NCBI RefSeq assembly: GCF_030848565.1
Contig: NZ_JAVDDV010000006.1
Coordinates: 186,001 to 250,000, forward strand
From: Natronolimnohabitans sp. A-GB9
Lineage (GTDB): Archaea; Halobacteriota; Halobacteria; Halobacteriales; Natrialbaceae
Reading direction: 5' to 3'
DNA length: 64,000 nucleotides
Shown here piece by piece: positions 26,150 to 34,995 of the stretch. Under the pieces are notes generated by a model, which did not search any database, was not told the DNA's origin, and worked only from the letters and a program-made list of their open reading frames with translations. Numbering within the stretch: position 1 is the stretch's first letter; every line of letters starts with the position of its first letter. Position numbers and translations under genes: made by a program.

Positions 26150-27049
26150 CTACAGTTCTTTCAGATTCGTCACCGTCGACCGAATCGTCACAGGTGCGAC
26201 GTCTGCGACGTCGGCTGCGGCGGCCTGTGTGACCGTCGGCCACTCCTCGCGCTCGCCGGCAGCTTTGTAGAGACAGGCGGCGGCGACCCCGCTGGGGTTG
26301 CGACCACCGATGAGACCCTCCTGAAGGAGGACCGAGACGTGTTCCCGGGCTCGTTTTTCGACGGCCGTCTCGAGGTCGAGTTTCGAGGCGTACCGTGGCA
26401 GATACTGCGTCGGATCGATCGGACCCGTCGGAAGCCCAAGCTCGCGGTTGAGTGCGTCGTAGGCGACGGTGAGTTCGTCGTCGTCAGCGCGGGCGACAGC
26501 AGTGATCTCTTCGATCGTCCGAGCGATCGACCGCGTTCGACAGGTCGCATACAGCGACGCGGCGGCGAACCCCTCGAGCGAGCGGCCCTGTAACAGTCCC
26601 TCGGACTGGGCCGACTCGAAGAGGGCACAGGACTGTTCGCGAACGGAGTCGGGCAGCGAGAGTAACGCGTTGATGCGTCGAATCTCGGCGAAGCCATAAA
26701 CCTGATTCCGCTCGACTTTCGAGGAGATCTGTGAACGGTTGTGCTCGCGGCGAAGGCGGGCGATCTGGCGCCGTTTCCGACCGGTGAGACGGGATTCGTA
26801 GGCATCGCTCGAGCCGGAGCCGTAGCCGATCTTCGTCGAGAGCCCGCGATCGTGTCGCGACCGCGTCAGCGGTGCGCCGGTCCGGCGCCGATCGGTCTCG
26901 TCGTCGTCGAACGACCGCCACTCCGGGCCACGATCGATCGCGTCTTCGGCAGAAACGAGTCCACAATCCTCACAGACCGTCTCGGTACCTCTGGTCCGTA
27001 ATCTACCCTCACATTCGGGACAGACTGGCGTCGAGTCGGGACTAGCCAT
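26150..27049 (-). CDS. tfb: Transcription initiation factor IIB (TFB)
   Basis: The 299-aa protein has an N-terminal zinc ribbon (CPECEGRLRTRGTETVCEDCG), a B-reader/linker region (GPEWRSFDDDETDRRR), and two cyclin-like repeats (GRSLEGFAAASLYATCR and NPSGVAAACLYKAAG). It recruits RNA polymerase to TATA/TBP and binds the BRE element. Haloarchaea carry several TFB paralogues; which one this is cannot be told. It converges with mcm with only 58 bp between stops. A perfect palindrome lies at its promoter. Confidence 0.95.
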   Translation of the reverse strand: MASPDSTPVCPECEGRLRTRGTETVCEDCGLVSAEDAIDRGPEWRSFDDDETDRRRTGAPLTRSRHDRGLSTKIGYGSGSSDAYESRLTGRKRRQIARLRREHNRSQISSKVERNQVYGFAEIRRINALLSLPDSVREQSCALFESAQSEGLLQGRSLEGFAAASLYATCRTRSIARTIEEITAVARADDDELTVAYDALNRELGLPTGPIDPTQYLPRYASKLDLETAVEKRAREHVSVLLQEGLIGGRNPSGVAAACLYKAAGEREEWPTVTQAAAADVADVAPVTIRSTVTNLKEL

Positions 27050-27062
27050 CGGTAATTACTCT

Positions 27063-27097
27063 CCCACAACGAGTTGTGGGTCGTGATAGTATTTAAG
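27063..27097 (-). promoter_or_regulatory. tfb promoter with perfect palindrome
   Basis: CCCACAACGAGTTGTGGG at 27063-27080 is an exact 18-bp palindrome 13 bp before the tfb start codon. TATTTAAG at 27090-27097 (CTTAAATA on the coding strand) is the TATA-like box. The palindrome therefore overlaps the expected transcription start and could be an operator for autoregulation. Confidence 0.6.
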
Positions 27098-27138
27098 ATA
27101 TTGGGTAATAGTTAGAAATTAACAACGAGTTCATCGCA

Positions 27139-27215
27139 ATACGCCGCGTTCGAACGTTACAAAGCATTCCCGGACGGACGCGGCGACTACGCATACTCGT
27201 TCTGTCCGGCAGTAT
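27139..27215. repeat. Palindromic element, copy H (degenerate 77 bp)
   Basis: The right half (GCATTCCCGGACGGACGCGG, then ...TTCTGTCCGGCAGTAT) matches copies D and E of the 80-bp class. The left end is eroded: it begins ATACGCCGCG in place of ATACTGCCGG. It lies between thrC and tfb. Confidence 0.75.
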
Positions 27216-27259
27216 TAGAAACCCAGTCGAGAAGCGACCGTCGTTCGCCCGAAGACGGA

Positions 27260-28525
27260 CTACTCCTGGAGGTGCTCGAGAACGCCCTCAGTATCGGCCG
27301 GCACCGGTTCGGGATCGCTTCCCGCCGCAGCGGCGGCGTCGGGGTCTTTGAGCAAGTGGCCGGTCGTCAGGCAGGCGACGCGTTCGTCGTCGTCGACGAT
27401 GCCGTCGGCTCGAAGCTTTCGCAGTCCGGCGACGGAGGCGGCGGAGGCGGGTTCGACGCCGATCCCTTCGCCGGCCAGATCGCGCTGGGCCTCGGTGATC
27501 TCCTCGTCGGAGACCGAAACGGCGGTGCCACCGGTTTCGCGGATTCCTGGCAGGGCTTTCGGTGCGTTGACGGGGTTGCCGATCCGGATCGCCGTCGCGC
27601 GCGTCTCGACGTCGTCCCAGCGCCGGACCTCGTCAGCGCCGTTCTCGATCGCTTCGACCATCGGCGCCGCGCCGTCGGCCTGAACGCCGGTCAGTTTGGG
27701 CACGTCTTCCGCCTCGAGTGCGCCTGCCTGGACGAGTTCGCGAAACGCCTTGTACAGCGCCGAGGTGTTGCCCGCGTTCCCGACTGGAAGGACGATCCGG
27801 TCGGGAACGGTGTCGTAGTCCGCGAGAAAGCCCTCGAGGATCTCGAGGCCGATCGTCTTCTGGCCTTCGAGCCGGAACGGGTTCAGCGAGTTCAACAGGT
27901 ACGCCTCGCCACGTCCGGCCAGTTCCTGGACGATATCGAGGCAGGCGTCGAAGTTGCCGTCGACCTCGAGGATGCGGGCGCCGTGGAGGCTGGCCTGGGC
28001 GATCTTCCCTGCGGCGACCTTTCCTGCGGGAAGCAAGACGAGCGTCTCCATCCCGCCGCGGGAGCCGTAGGCGGCCAGCGCGGCGCTCGTGTTACCAGTC
28101 GAGGCACAGGCCAGACGGCCGACGCCGAGTTCTTTGGCGACTTTGACGCCGACGGTCATCCCGCGGTCTTTGAACGAGCCCGTCGGGTTCATCCCCTCGT
28201 GTTTGATTCGCAGTGCTTCGACGCCGATGTCGTCTTCGAGACGGGGGACTTCATACAGCGGCGTGGCACCTTCCTGAATCGAGACGCCCGCATCGAACGG
28301 CAGCGCGTCGGCGTACCGCCAGACGCCTTGCCCTTCGCCCTCGAAATCGTCGAACGTCGGCAGATCGGCGTAGCGGACTTCGAGCAGGCCGCCACACTCG
28401 TCACAGGTATATCGGACGTCGTCGAAGGGAGCGAACGTTTCGCCACACTCGATACACTCGAGCCAGACGCCGTCGTCGGCGACGGCCGGGACGGCCGGCT
28501 GATCAGCAGAGAGGCTGAGACTCAT
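27260..28525 (-). CDS. thrC: Threonine synthase
   Basis: The 421-aa PLP enzyme converts O-phosphohomoserine to threonine. The N-terminus has a small zinc-ribbon-like part (CIECGETFAPF...CDECGGLLEV), followed by GATPLYEVPRL, the PLP Lys in NPTGSFKDRGMT, ASTGNTSAALAAYG and GNAGNTSALY. The ATG at 28525 (MSLSLSADQPAVP) is chosen. CCTTTTTCTCC on the coding strand near 28550-28558 lies about 27 bp upstream, as expected for a leaderless TATA-like element. It follows argF in the same direction. Confidence 0.95.
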   Translation of the reverse strand: MSLSLSADQPAVPAVADDGVWLECIECGETFAPFDDVRYTCDECGGLLEVRYADLPTFDDFEGEGQGVWRYADALPFDAGVSIQEGATPLYEVPRLEDDIGVEALRIKHEGMNPTGSFKDRGMTVGVKVAKELGVGRLACASTGNTSAALAAYGSRGGMETLVLLPAGKVAAGKIAQASLHGARILEVDGNFDACLDIVQELAGRGEAYLLNSLNPFRLEGQKTIGLEILEGFLADYDTVPDRIVLPVGNAGNTSALYKAFRELVQAGALEAEDVPKLTGVQADGAAPMVEAIENGADEVRRWDDVETRATAIRIGNPVNAPKALPGIRETGGTAVSVSDEEITEAQRDLAGEGIGVEPASAASVAGLRKLRADGIVDDDERVACLTTGHLLKDPDAAAAAGSDPEPVPADTEGVLEHLQE

Positions 28526-28612
28526 TGTCGGTCGAGAGGGAGGCAAGGGAGAAAAAGGACGTGGGTTCCGCCTCCATGGGTGATCGAAAACCCGCTGTGT
28601 CGACGTCGAAGA

Positions 28613-29524
28613 TCACTCGAGCAGCCAGCTCAGCAGCGCCTTCTGGGCGTGGAGCCGGTTCTCGGCCTGGTCGAAGACGATCGAGCGGTCGCTCTCGACG
28701 ACGTCGCCGGTGATCTCCTCGCCACGATGGGCCGGCAGACAGTGCATGACCGACGCCTCGGGGGCGTGAGAGAGCAGGTCCTCGTTGACCTGGAATCCCT
28801 CGAAGTCGTTCATGCGGACGTCGCGTTCGTCTTCCTGACCCATGCTGATCCAGACGTCAGTGTAGATGATATCGGCGTCTGCAGCGGCCTCGACGGGGTC
28901 GGTCGTGATCGTCGGATCGCCACCCAGTTCGCGGGCACGGTCGACGACCGCCTCGTCGATCTCGTACCCTTCCGGCGTCGCGACGGTGAGGTCGATATCG
29001 GTCATCGCACAGCCGATGGCAAACGACTGGGCGACGTTGTTCCCGTCGCCGATCCAGGCGGCTGTGACATCGTCGAACCCTCCTTCCCGTTCGCGGATCG
29101 TCTGGAGGTCTGCCAGCGTCTGGCAGGGGTGGGCGTCGTCGGTCAGCCCGTTGACGATCGGAACCGAGGCGTACTCGGCGAGCACCTCGACGTTCTCGTG
29201 TTTGAACACGCGAGCCATCACGGCGTCGACGTACCGCGAGAGCGTTCTCGAGGTGTCCTTGAGCGGTTCTCCACGGCCGAGCTGGATGTCGTCCTCGCCA
29301 AGGAAGACGGCGTGACCGCCCAGCTGGGTCATCCCCGTCTCGAAGGAGACTCGCGTCCGGGTACTGGGCTTTTGGAAGATCATCCCCAGGGTCTGGCCAT
29401 CGAGGTCCTCGTGGTCCTCGCCGGCGTGTTGGGCGCGCTTGTACTCCGCTGCACGGTCGAGTATCGTCTCGAGTTCGTCGCGTGTGACGTCGTCGATCTC
29501 GAGGAAGTGCCTTGGCTGTGTCAT
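28613..29524 (-). CDS. argF: Ornithine carbamoyltransferase
   Basis: The 303-aa enzyme makes citrulline from ornithine and carbamoyl phosphate. It has the carbamoyl-phosphate motif STRTRVSFE, the ornithine-side DDAHPCQTLADL, and the C-terminal MHCLPAHRG with the ornithine-binding Cys. The ATG at 29524 overlaps the argE stop by 4 bp, so translation is probably coupled. It is the last gene of the arg cluster. Confidence 0.96.
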   Translation of the reverse strand: MTQPRHFLEIDDVTRDELETILDRAAEYKRAQHAGEDHEDLDGQTLGMIFQKPSTRTRVSFETGMTQLGGHAVFLGEDDIQLGRGEPLKDTSRTLSRYVDAVMARVFKHENVEVLAEYASVPIVNGLTDDAHPCQTLADLQTIREREGGFDDVTAAWIGDGNNVAQSFAIGCAMTDIDLTVATPEGYEIDEAVVDRARELGGDPTITTDPVEAAADADIIYTDVWISMGQEDERDVRMNDFEGFQVNEDLLSHAPEASVMHCLPAHRGEEITGDVVESDRSIVFDQAENRLHAQKALLSWLLE

Positions 29525-30591
29525 GAGTCGTCTCCTTGCAGAGTCGTCGCCACTCGCTCGAGGATCTCGACCGACTGGTCGAACTCCGAAAGCGAGAGGC
29601 GTTCGTCGGGCGCGTGGTCCAGGTCGGAGTTGCCCGGTCCGTAGGTTACCATCGGACAGTCCCACGCCCCGGCGTAGATGTTCATGTCGCTGGTGCCGGT
29701 CTTCCGAACCAGGCGCGGATCCTCGCCTTCCTTTCGGATGGCGACGCGGAACGCGCGTGCGACCTCCGTTCGCGGGCTCATCATCACGGGCGGAACCTTG
29801 TCTTTCCAGGTGACGGTTCCGACCTCGAGTTCGGCCTCTGCGGCTTCACGGACGGTTTCGACGTCGAGCGACGGTGGGACCCGAAGCTGGACGTCCATCG
29901 TCGTCTCGACGGAGAGGCCGTCTTCGCTGACGCCGCCCTCTATGTCGACCGGCTTGGTCGTCACTTGCTCGAAGACGGGTTCGTACTCGCCGCCTTCGAA
30001 GTGGTCCTCGACGGCCGACCACCAGTTGACGGCGTGTTGAATCGCGTTCGGGTCCGGCCGGGAGGTGTGGCCGGACTCGCTGGTCGCGACGTAGGTGCCG
30101 GCGATCAGGCCACGATACCCCAGCGTGATCCCGTCGGCTCCGGAGGGCTCGCCGTTGACGACGGCCTCTGGGGCCGTCTCGCGGTCGTCGACGAGGTAGC
30201 GCGAGCCTTTCGAGTCGATCTCCTCGCCGACGACGCCGACGAAGGAGACGCCCGTACGGACGGCAGCGACGGCCATCGCAGCGAGTGGTCCCGTCGCATC
30301 GACGCTGCCACGGCCCCAGAGAATCTCGTCGTCACCCGTCTCTTCGACTTCGACGGGGATGTCTCCCGGGACGGTGTCGATGTGTGACGTCAACAGGACC
30401 GAGTCGTCGGCTGGCGCGCGGACGTTGCCGACCGCGTCGATCCAGGCCTCGCGGTCGTGGGCTTCGAAGAAGTCGACGAGCCGTTTGGCCGCCTCGCGTT
30501 CTTCGCGGGTCGGCGAGGGGATCGAGACGAGGTCGACGAGCAACTCGCGGGCCTCCTCGAGCGAGACGTCGTGCTCCGTCGTCGTGCTCAT
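29521..30591 (-). CDS. lysK: [LysW]-ornithine (or lysine) hydrolase, M20 family
   Basis: The 356-aa M20 peptidase-family enzyme releases the amino acid from the LysW carrier. Motifs are LLTSHIDTVPG (zinc His/Asp), WGRGSVDATGPLAAM (bridging Asp), VGEEIDSKGS (catalytic Glu) and NGEPSGADGI. In the arginine pathway it yields ornithine. It overlaps argD upstream and argF downstream by 4 bp each. Whether it also serves lysine synthesis cannot be decided here. Confidence 0.92.
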   Translation of the reverse strand: MSTTTEHDVSLEEARELLVDLVSIPSPTREEREAAKRLVDFFEAHDREAWIDAVGNVRAPADDSVLLTSHIDTVPGDIPVEVEETGDDEILWGRGSVDATGPLAAMAVAAVRTGVSFVGVVGEEIDSKGSRYLVDDRETAPEAVVNGEPSGADGITLGYRGLIAGTYVATSESGHTSRPDPNAIQHAVNWWSAVEDHFEGGEYEPVFEQVTTKPVDIEGGVSEDGLSVETTMDVQLRVPPSLDVETVREAAEAELEVGTVTWKDKVPPVMMSPRTEVARAFRVAIRKEGEDPRLVRKTGTSDMNIYAGAWDCPMVTYGPGNSDLDHAPDERLSLSEFDQSVEILERVATTLQGDDS

Positions 30592-31748
30592 GATTCGGCT
30601 TCGGCTTCCGTCTCAGGTGCGATGGTCGCACGTAGCGCGTCTACGAGCTTGTCCGCCTCGGCTTCGTCGATCACGAGCGGCGGCAGCAGTCGCAACACGG
30701 TCCGGCCCGCGGGCAGTGCCAGAACCTGGTGGTTCATCGCCAGGTCACGGGCGACGCGGTTCGCGCCGCGTTTCAACTCGACGCCGACGAGCAGCCCCTC
30801 GCCGCGAACCTCGCGGACCTCATCTCCCAGGGCTGTCTCGAGTTCAGTCGTGAGGTAGTCGCCCATCTCGGCTGCGTGGGCGGGCCACTCCTCTTCGACG
30901 AGCGTCGAGATCGTCGCGTGGACCGCCGCGGTGACGACGGGGCCGCCGCTGAACGTGGCGTTGTGTGATGCCGCACCGTCGGCGATCCAGTCCTGTACCG
31001 CGACTGCGCCGATGGGGAGGCCGTTCCCGAGTCCCTTCGCCGTCGTGAGGACGTCGGGCGTGACGCCCGCGTTCTGGCAGGCCCACATCGATCCCGTCCG
31101 ACCCATGCCGGTCTGGACCTCGTCGAAGACGAGCGCCGCACCGGCTTCGTCGGTGAGTTCGCGGGCGGTCTCGAGGTAGCCTTCCGGCGGGACGTTGATC
31201 CCGCCCTCACCCTGAATCGGTTCGAGGATGACGGCCGCCGTCTCCTCGTCGACGGCCGCGGCGAGTTCCTCGCCGTCGCCGTAGGGGACGAACTCCACGT
31301 CGCCGGCCAGGGGCTCGAACGGCTTCTTGTACTTGTCCTTCCAGGTCGCCGCGAGCGAGCCCATCGTCCGTCCGTGGAAGGCCCGGGTCGCGGCGACGAT
31401 CTTCGAGTTGCCGGTCGCCGACCGGGCGAACTTCAGTGCGGCCTCGTTGGCCTCGGTTCCGGAGTTACAGAACCAGGCGCCCTCGAGTTCGTCGGGCGTC
31501 GACGCGACGAACGAAGCGTAGGCGTCCTCGCGTGAGTCGACGGGATAGGAGGAGTCGACGAACGTCAGGTCTTCGACCTGTTCTGTGACGGCCTCGACGA
31601 CCGCAGGATGGGAGTGACCCAGCGGCGTGCAGGCGAAACTCGCTCCTGCGTCTATGTACTCCATGCCGTCGGCGGTGTAGAGGTACGGCCCCTCGCCGCG
31701 CTCGATGCCGATCGGCTTGCTTCCGGAGACGAAATCGAGGTCACTCAT
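30588..31748 (-). CDS. argD: [LysW]-glutamate-semialdehyde aminotransferase (ArgD/LysJ)
   Basis: The 386-aa class III PLP aminotransferase has FVDSSYPVDSREDAYASF, the substrate and cofactor segment FCNSGTEANEAALKFAR, LVFDEVQTGMGRTGSMWA and the PLP Lys in LTTAKGLGNGLPIGA. In this operon it transaminates LysW-bound glutamate semialdehyde to LysW-ornithine. It overlaps argB and lysK by 4 bp each, showing tight coupling. Confidence 0.93.
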   Translation of the reverse strand: MSDLDFVSGSKPIGIERGEGPYLYTADGMEYIDAGASFACTPLGHSHPAVVEAVTEQVEDLTFVDSSYPVDSREDAYASFVASTPDELEGAWFCNSGTEANEAALKFARSATGNSKIVAATRAFHGRTMGSLAATWKDKYKKPFEPLAGDVEFVPYGDGEELAAAVDEETAAVILEPIQGEGGINVPPEGYLETARELTDEAGAALVFDEVQTGMGRTGSMWACQNAGVTPDVLTTAKGLGNGLPIGAVAVQDWIADGAASHNATFSGGPVVTAAVHATISTLVEEEWPAHAAEMGDYLTTELETALGDEVREVRGEGLLVGVELKRGANRVARDLAMNHQVLALPAGRTVLRLLPPLVIDEAEADKLVDALRATIAPETEAEAES

Positions 31749-32614
31749 TCTGCGGCCTCCGTTTCCGTTTCGGCTTCGTCGTCTGCGAGCACGCCGGGCT
31801 CGAGCGTCGTGCCGTCGCCCTCGAGCGCGCTCGAGATCGGCTCGTCGGCGTTTGCGCTCGCGACGGTCACCGACGCGGCACCGCCTTCGAGTGCCTCCTC
31901 GGCGGCCATGACCTTCTTGGTCATGAACCCTTCAGCGGCGTCTTTGACCGACTCGAACTCCGTGGGCGTCGTGGCCGCGTCGATTCTCGTCGACTCGTCG
32001 TCGGGGTCCTCGTAGATCCCCGACACGTCCGTGAGCACGACGAGGTCCGCCTCGAGCGCCCCTGCAATAGCTGCAGCAGCGCGGTCGGCGTCGGCGTTGA
32101 CGGCGGTGTAACCACCGTCTTTCTCCTCGCCCAGCATCGGGACGGAGACGACCGGCGTGTAGCCGCCCTCGAGGACGGTCTCGAGCAAGTCGGCGTTGAC
32201 CGACTCGATCGTGCCCGAGTGATCGCCGCGTTTGATCTTCTTTTTGCCGTCTTCCTTGACGCGGACGGCGGACTTGCGTTTGCCACGGAGTAGTTTGCCG
32301 TCGGTGCCCGAGAGCCCGACCGCGTTTACGCCCTCGTTCTGGAGCGACTCGACGAGATCCGTGTTGAGTTTGCCGGGCATCACCATCTTGAAGACGTCCA
32401 TCGTCTCTTCGTCGGTAAAGCGCCCAACCACTCCGCCGGGGGTCTCGACGTAGGTCGGTTCCTTGCCGAGCTCTTCTAGGGTCTCGTCGACGGCGGTCGA
32501 GCCGCCGTGGGTGAGGACGACGTCCTCGTCCTCGTCAACGAGCGAGGCGACGTCGGCGAGCGCGCCTTCGGGATCGACGGCGCGTGCGCCGCCGATCTTG
32601 ACCACGACGGTCAT
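31745..32614 (-). CDS. argB: [LysW]-glutamate/aminoadipate kinase (ArgB/LysZ)
   Basis: The 289-aa amino-acid kinase begins MTVVVKIGGARAVDPEGAL, the ATP-binding strand, and has VLTHGGSTAVDETL, NADADRAAAAIAGALEADL and VLTDVSGIYEDPDD. It phosphorylates the carrier-bound glutamate. It has an acidic low-complexity C-terminus. The start lies one base after the argC stop. It is the second enzyme of the LysW arm. Confidence 0.93.
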   Translation of the reverse strand: MTVVVKIGGARAVDPEGALADVASLVDEDEDVVLTHGGSTAVDETLEELGKEPTYVETPGGVVGRFTDEETMDVFKMVMPGKLNTDLVESLQNEGVNAVGLSGTDGKLLRGKRKSAVRVKEDGKKKIKRGDHSGTIESVNADLLETVLEGGYTPVVSVPMLGEEKDGGYTAVNADADRAAAAIAGALEADLVVLTDVSGIYEDPDDESTRIDAATTPTEFESVKDAAEGFMTKKVMAAEEALEGGAASVTVASANADEPISSALEGDGTTLEPGVLADDEAETETEAAE

Positions 32615-32615
32615 T

Positions 32616-33692
32616 TTACGGCGCCCCCACGGGGTGGAGCCCCGCGAACTCGAGTCCAGCTGTTTCCTCGAGGCCGAGTGCGATGTTAGCGGCGTGGACC
32701 GCCTGCCCGGCCGATCCTTTCATCATGTTGTCGATCGCCGAGAAGACGACGATGCGCTTGTTCGATGGATCGAGCTCGAAGCCGACCTCGGCGAGGTTCG
32801 TTCCGGAGACAGCCTTCGGCTCGGGGTAGCGGTAGACCCCGGAACCGCCGGCGGCCATCCGGACGAACGGCTCGTCCTCGTAGCAGCCGCGGTAGGCCTG
32901 CCAGAGGTCGCCCTTCGAGACCGGCCCCGACGGGAAGACGTGACTCGTCGCGCTGGCGCCGCGAATCATATCTACGGCGTGGCACGTAAACGAGACACTC
33001 GTCCCGAGGAACTGCTCGATTTCGGCCTCGTGGCGGTGGCCTGTCGGCGCGTAGGGTCTGACGACGCCCGAGCGTTCGGGATGGCTCGAGGCCTCGCCGC
33101 CGCCGGCGCCTCCTTCCGAGGAGCCGACCTTGACGTCGACGACGACCTGTTCGCCACCCTCCAGAATGTCGTGCTCGAACAGCGGGTACAGGCCCAGGAT
33201 CGTCGCGGTGGCGTTACAGCCGCCGCTGGCAATCAGTTCGGCGCCCTCGAGGTTCTCACGGTTGATCTCGGGGAGGGCGTACTCGGCCGTTTCTAAGTAC
33301 TCGGGCGCGTCGTGGCCGTCGTACCACTCGTCGTACTGGTCTTCGGTCTCGAGACGGAAGTCCGCCGAGAGATCGACGACCGTATCCGCGATCTCGAAGA
33401 AGTCGTCGATCTGGCCCATCGAGACGCCGTGTGGCGTCGCCGCGAACAGGACGTCGACCGACTCGATGTCCTCGGGTTCGGTAAAGCGCAGGTCCGCGCC
33501 ACGAAGCGGCGGATGGACGGAGCCGACGCTCTTGCCAGCCTTCGAGCGACTGGTGACTTCACTGATCTCGAAGTTCGGGTGGCCGGCGAGCAGTCGTAGC
33601 AACTCGCCGCCGGTAAAGCCCGAGCCGCCGATGACGGTCGCGGTGACCGTCTCGGCGTTCTCGTCGGCGCCGGTTTCGGTACCGACCGCCAT
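32616..33692 (-). CDS. argC: [LysW]-glutamyl-phosphate reductase (ArgC/LysY)
   Basis: The 358-aa dehydrogenase has a Rossmann motif VIGGSGFTGGELLRLLAGHP and the catalytic Cys in IASGGCNATATILGLYPLF, followed by the C-terminal substrate domain. It reduces the acyl phosphate to a semialdehyde with NADPH. Its start overlaps the argX stop by one base (TGATG). Confidence 0.94.
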   Translation of the reverse strand: MAVGTETGADENAETVTATVIGGSGFTGGELLRLLAGHPNFEISEVTSRSKAGKSVGSVHPPLRGADLRFTEPEDIESVDVLFAATPHGVSMGQIDDFFEIADTVVDLSADFRLETEDQYDEWYDGHDAPEYLETAEYALPEINRENLEGAELIASGGCNATATILGLYPLFEHDILEGGEQVVVDVKVGSSEGGAGGGEASSHPERSGVVRPYAPTGHRHEAEIEQFLGTSVSFTCHAVDMIRGASATSHVFPSGPVSKGDLWQAYRGCYEDEPFVRMAAGGSGVYRYPEPKAVSGTNLAEVGFELDPSNKRIVVFSAIDNMMKGSAGQAVHAANIALGLEETAGLEFAGLHPVGAP

Positions 33693-34570
33693 CAGGCGCT
33701 CACCTCGAGTTCGGCGTCAGCCTCGGCAGCCGCCTTCTCCTCGAGCCAGTCGACGACGGTACCGGCGATATCCGTTTCGACGGCACCGTCTAAGGCTTTG
33801 AACTCGACGGTGTGGTTGACCTCGTGGACGGTGTAGCCGCTTTCCGTCTCCATGAGGTCGATGCCGAGTAAGCCGCCGCCGACGGCGTCGCTTGCCTTCT
33901 GGACGAGTTCTCGCGCTTCGTCGTCGAGTTCGAAGACGTCCGTCTCGGCGCCTTTCGCGGCGTTAGTGATCCAGTGGTCCGAAGAGCGAACCATCGCGGC
34001 GACGGGCTCGCCGTCGGTTGCGACCACGCGGATGTCCCGTCCGGGCTTCTCGACGAACTCCTGGACGTAGAACACCTTGTGCTCGTAGTGGCCGAGCGTC
34101 GCCTTGTGCTCTAAGATCGCCTCCGCCGCGTCGCGGGAGTCGATCTTCGCCATCAGGCGTCCCCACGAGCCGACGACCGGCTTCAGAACGCAGGGGTAGC
34201 CAAACTCCTCGATGGCTTCTAGCGCGGTCTCTTTGGTGAACGCGACCTTCGTCGCGGGCGTAGGCACGCCCGCTTTCTCGAGTGCGAGGCTGTTCTTGAC
34301 CTTGTCCGCACAGACGTCGGCCGTCTCGTGGCTGTTGACCACGGGGATCCCGTACGCTTCGAAGAACTGCGTGGCGTACAGGCTCCGGCTCGTGGCGAGA
34401 CAGCGGTCGACGACGATGTCGAGGTCAGCCAGGGCCTCGGCGGCCTCGCTGATGTCGAAGGTCTGCTTGCGGACGTCGATCTTCTCGACCTCGTGGTCGC
34501 GCTCGCGCAGCTCGTTCAACAGGAGCTTCTCGTCTTTGCGGATCCGGGAGTAGAGTATTCCTACTTTCAA
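33692..34570 (-). CDS. argX: Glutamate (or aminoadipate)-LysW ligase (ArgX/LysX)
   Basis: The 292-aa ATP-grasp enzyme begins MKVGILYSRIRKDEKLLLNE and has VLKPVVGSWGRLMAKI, VFYVQEFVEKPGRDIRVV and GIDLMETESGYTVHEVNHTVEF with the metal ligands. It attaches the alpha-amino group of glutamate to the C-terminal Glu of LysW. The start is 2 bp from the lysW stop. Context with argFGH favours the arginine role. Confidence 0.93.
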   Translation of the reverse strand: MKVGILYSRIRKDEKLLLNELRERDHEVEKIDVRKQTFDISEAAEALADLDIVVDRCLATSRSLYATQFFEAYGIPVVNSHETADVCADKVKNSLALEKAGVPTPATKVAFTKETALEAIEEFGYPCVLKPVVGSWGRLMAKIDSRDAAEAILEHKATLGHYEHKVFYVQEFVEKPGRDIRVVATDGEPVAAMVRSSDHWITNAAKGAETDVFELDDEARELVQKASDAVGGGLLGIDLMETESGYTVHEVNHTVEFKALDGAVETDIAGTVVDWLEEKAAAEADAELEVSA

Positions 34571-34572
34571 GG

Positions 34573-34737
34573 TTACTCACCCCAGTCCTCTTCGAGCTCG
34601 GGGGCTCGCTCGAGGACTGGCGGCTCGGTGTCGACGACTTCCAGCTCGGCGCCGCAGGTCGTACAGTCAACGATCTCTCCCACTTCCAGATCGTCGTGCA
34701 GGGACACTTCCGCCCCACACTCGACGCATTCGGTCAT
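34573..34737 (-). CDS. lysW: Amino-group carrier protein LysW/ArgW
   Basis: The 54-aa acidic protein has two CxxC knuckles (MTECVECGAEV and VDCTTCGAELEV) forming a zinc ribbon, and ends in EEDWGE. The C-terminal Glu is the attachment point for the substrate amino group in the LysW pathway. It is the first gene of the argX-to-argF set. Its ATG at 34737 lies about 30 bp after the TATA-like CTTTAAG (34765-34771 on the plus strand). Confidence 0.95.
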   Translation of the reverse strand: MTECVECGAEVSLHDDLEVGEIVDCTTCGAELEVVDTEPPVLERAPELEEDWGE

Positions 34738-34995
34738 TGTGTTTCTAACTGGGAGCCGGTCTCCCTTAAAGCCTTCGAACTTAACAGTAAAATTATATTA
34801 TCTGCACCGTCAGCTAATGGACCACTGACGCCCACGTACCGCGAATTCAGTTTGACATATCATGTAGTGGGTAATTTGTCCCCTCGCGGGGACCGTGGCC
34901 GCAAGGCCCGCGGTCGAATTCGCCCGCAGTGGCACCTCTCGCCCCCAGACGGTGAGCGTGATCGTGGTAACCGAGAAACGAATCCTCGGGAGCAC
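34738..34995 (-). promoter_or_regulatory. argH-lysW spacer with hairpins and lysW promoter
   Basis: The 258-bp spacer interrupts the arg cluster. Just after argH the sequence contains GC-rich stems (GTCCCC-TCGC-GGGGAC; GGCC-GCAA-GGCC) that could form a 3'-end structure. The lysW-proximal part is AT-rich with CTTTAAG at 34765-34771 as probable TATA box, so lysW-argF can be transcribed apart from argGH. Confidence 0.5.

Noticed and set aside
27272-29644. 790-codon plus-strand ORF over thrC and argF
   Set aside because: It is the complementary frame of two well-identified enzymes and shows no domain.
34810-34995. 61-codon ORF in the argH-lysW spacer
   Set aside because: It starts at a GTG overlapping the argH end and has no sensible composition; hairpins explain the region better.
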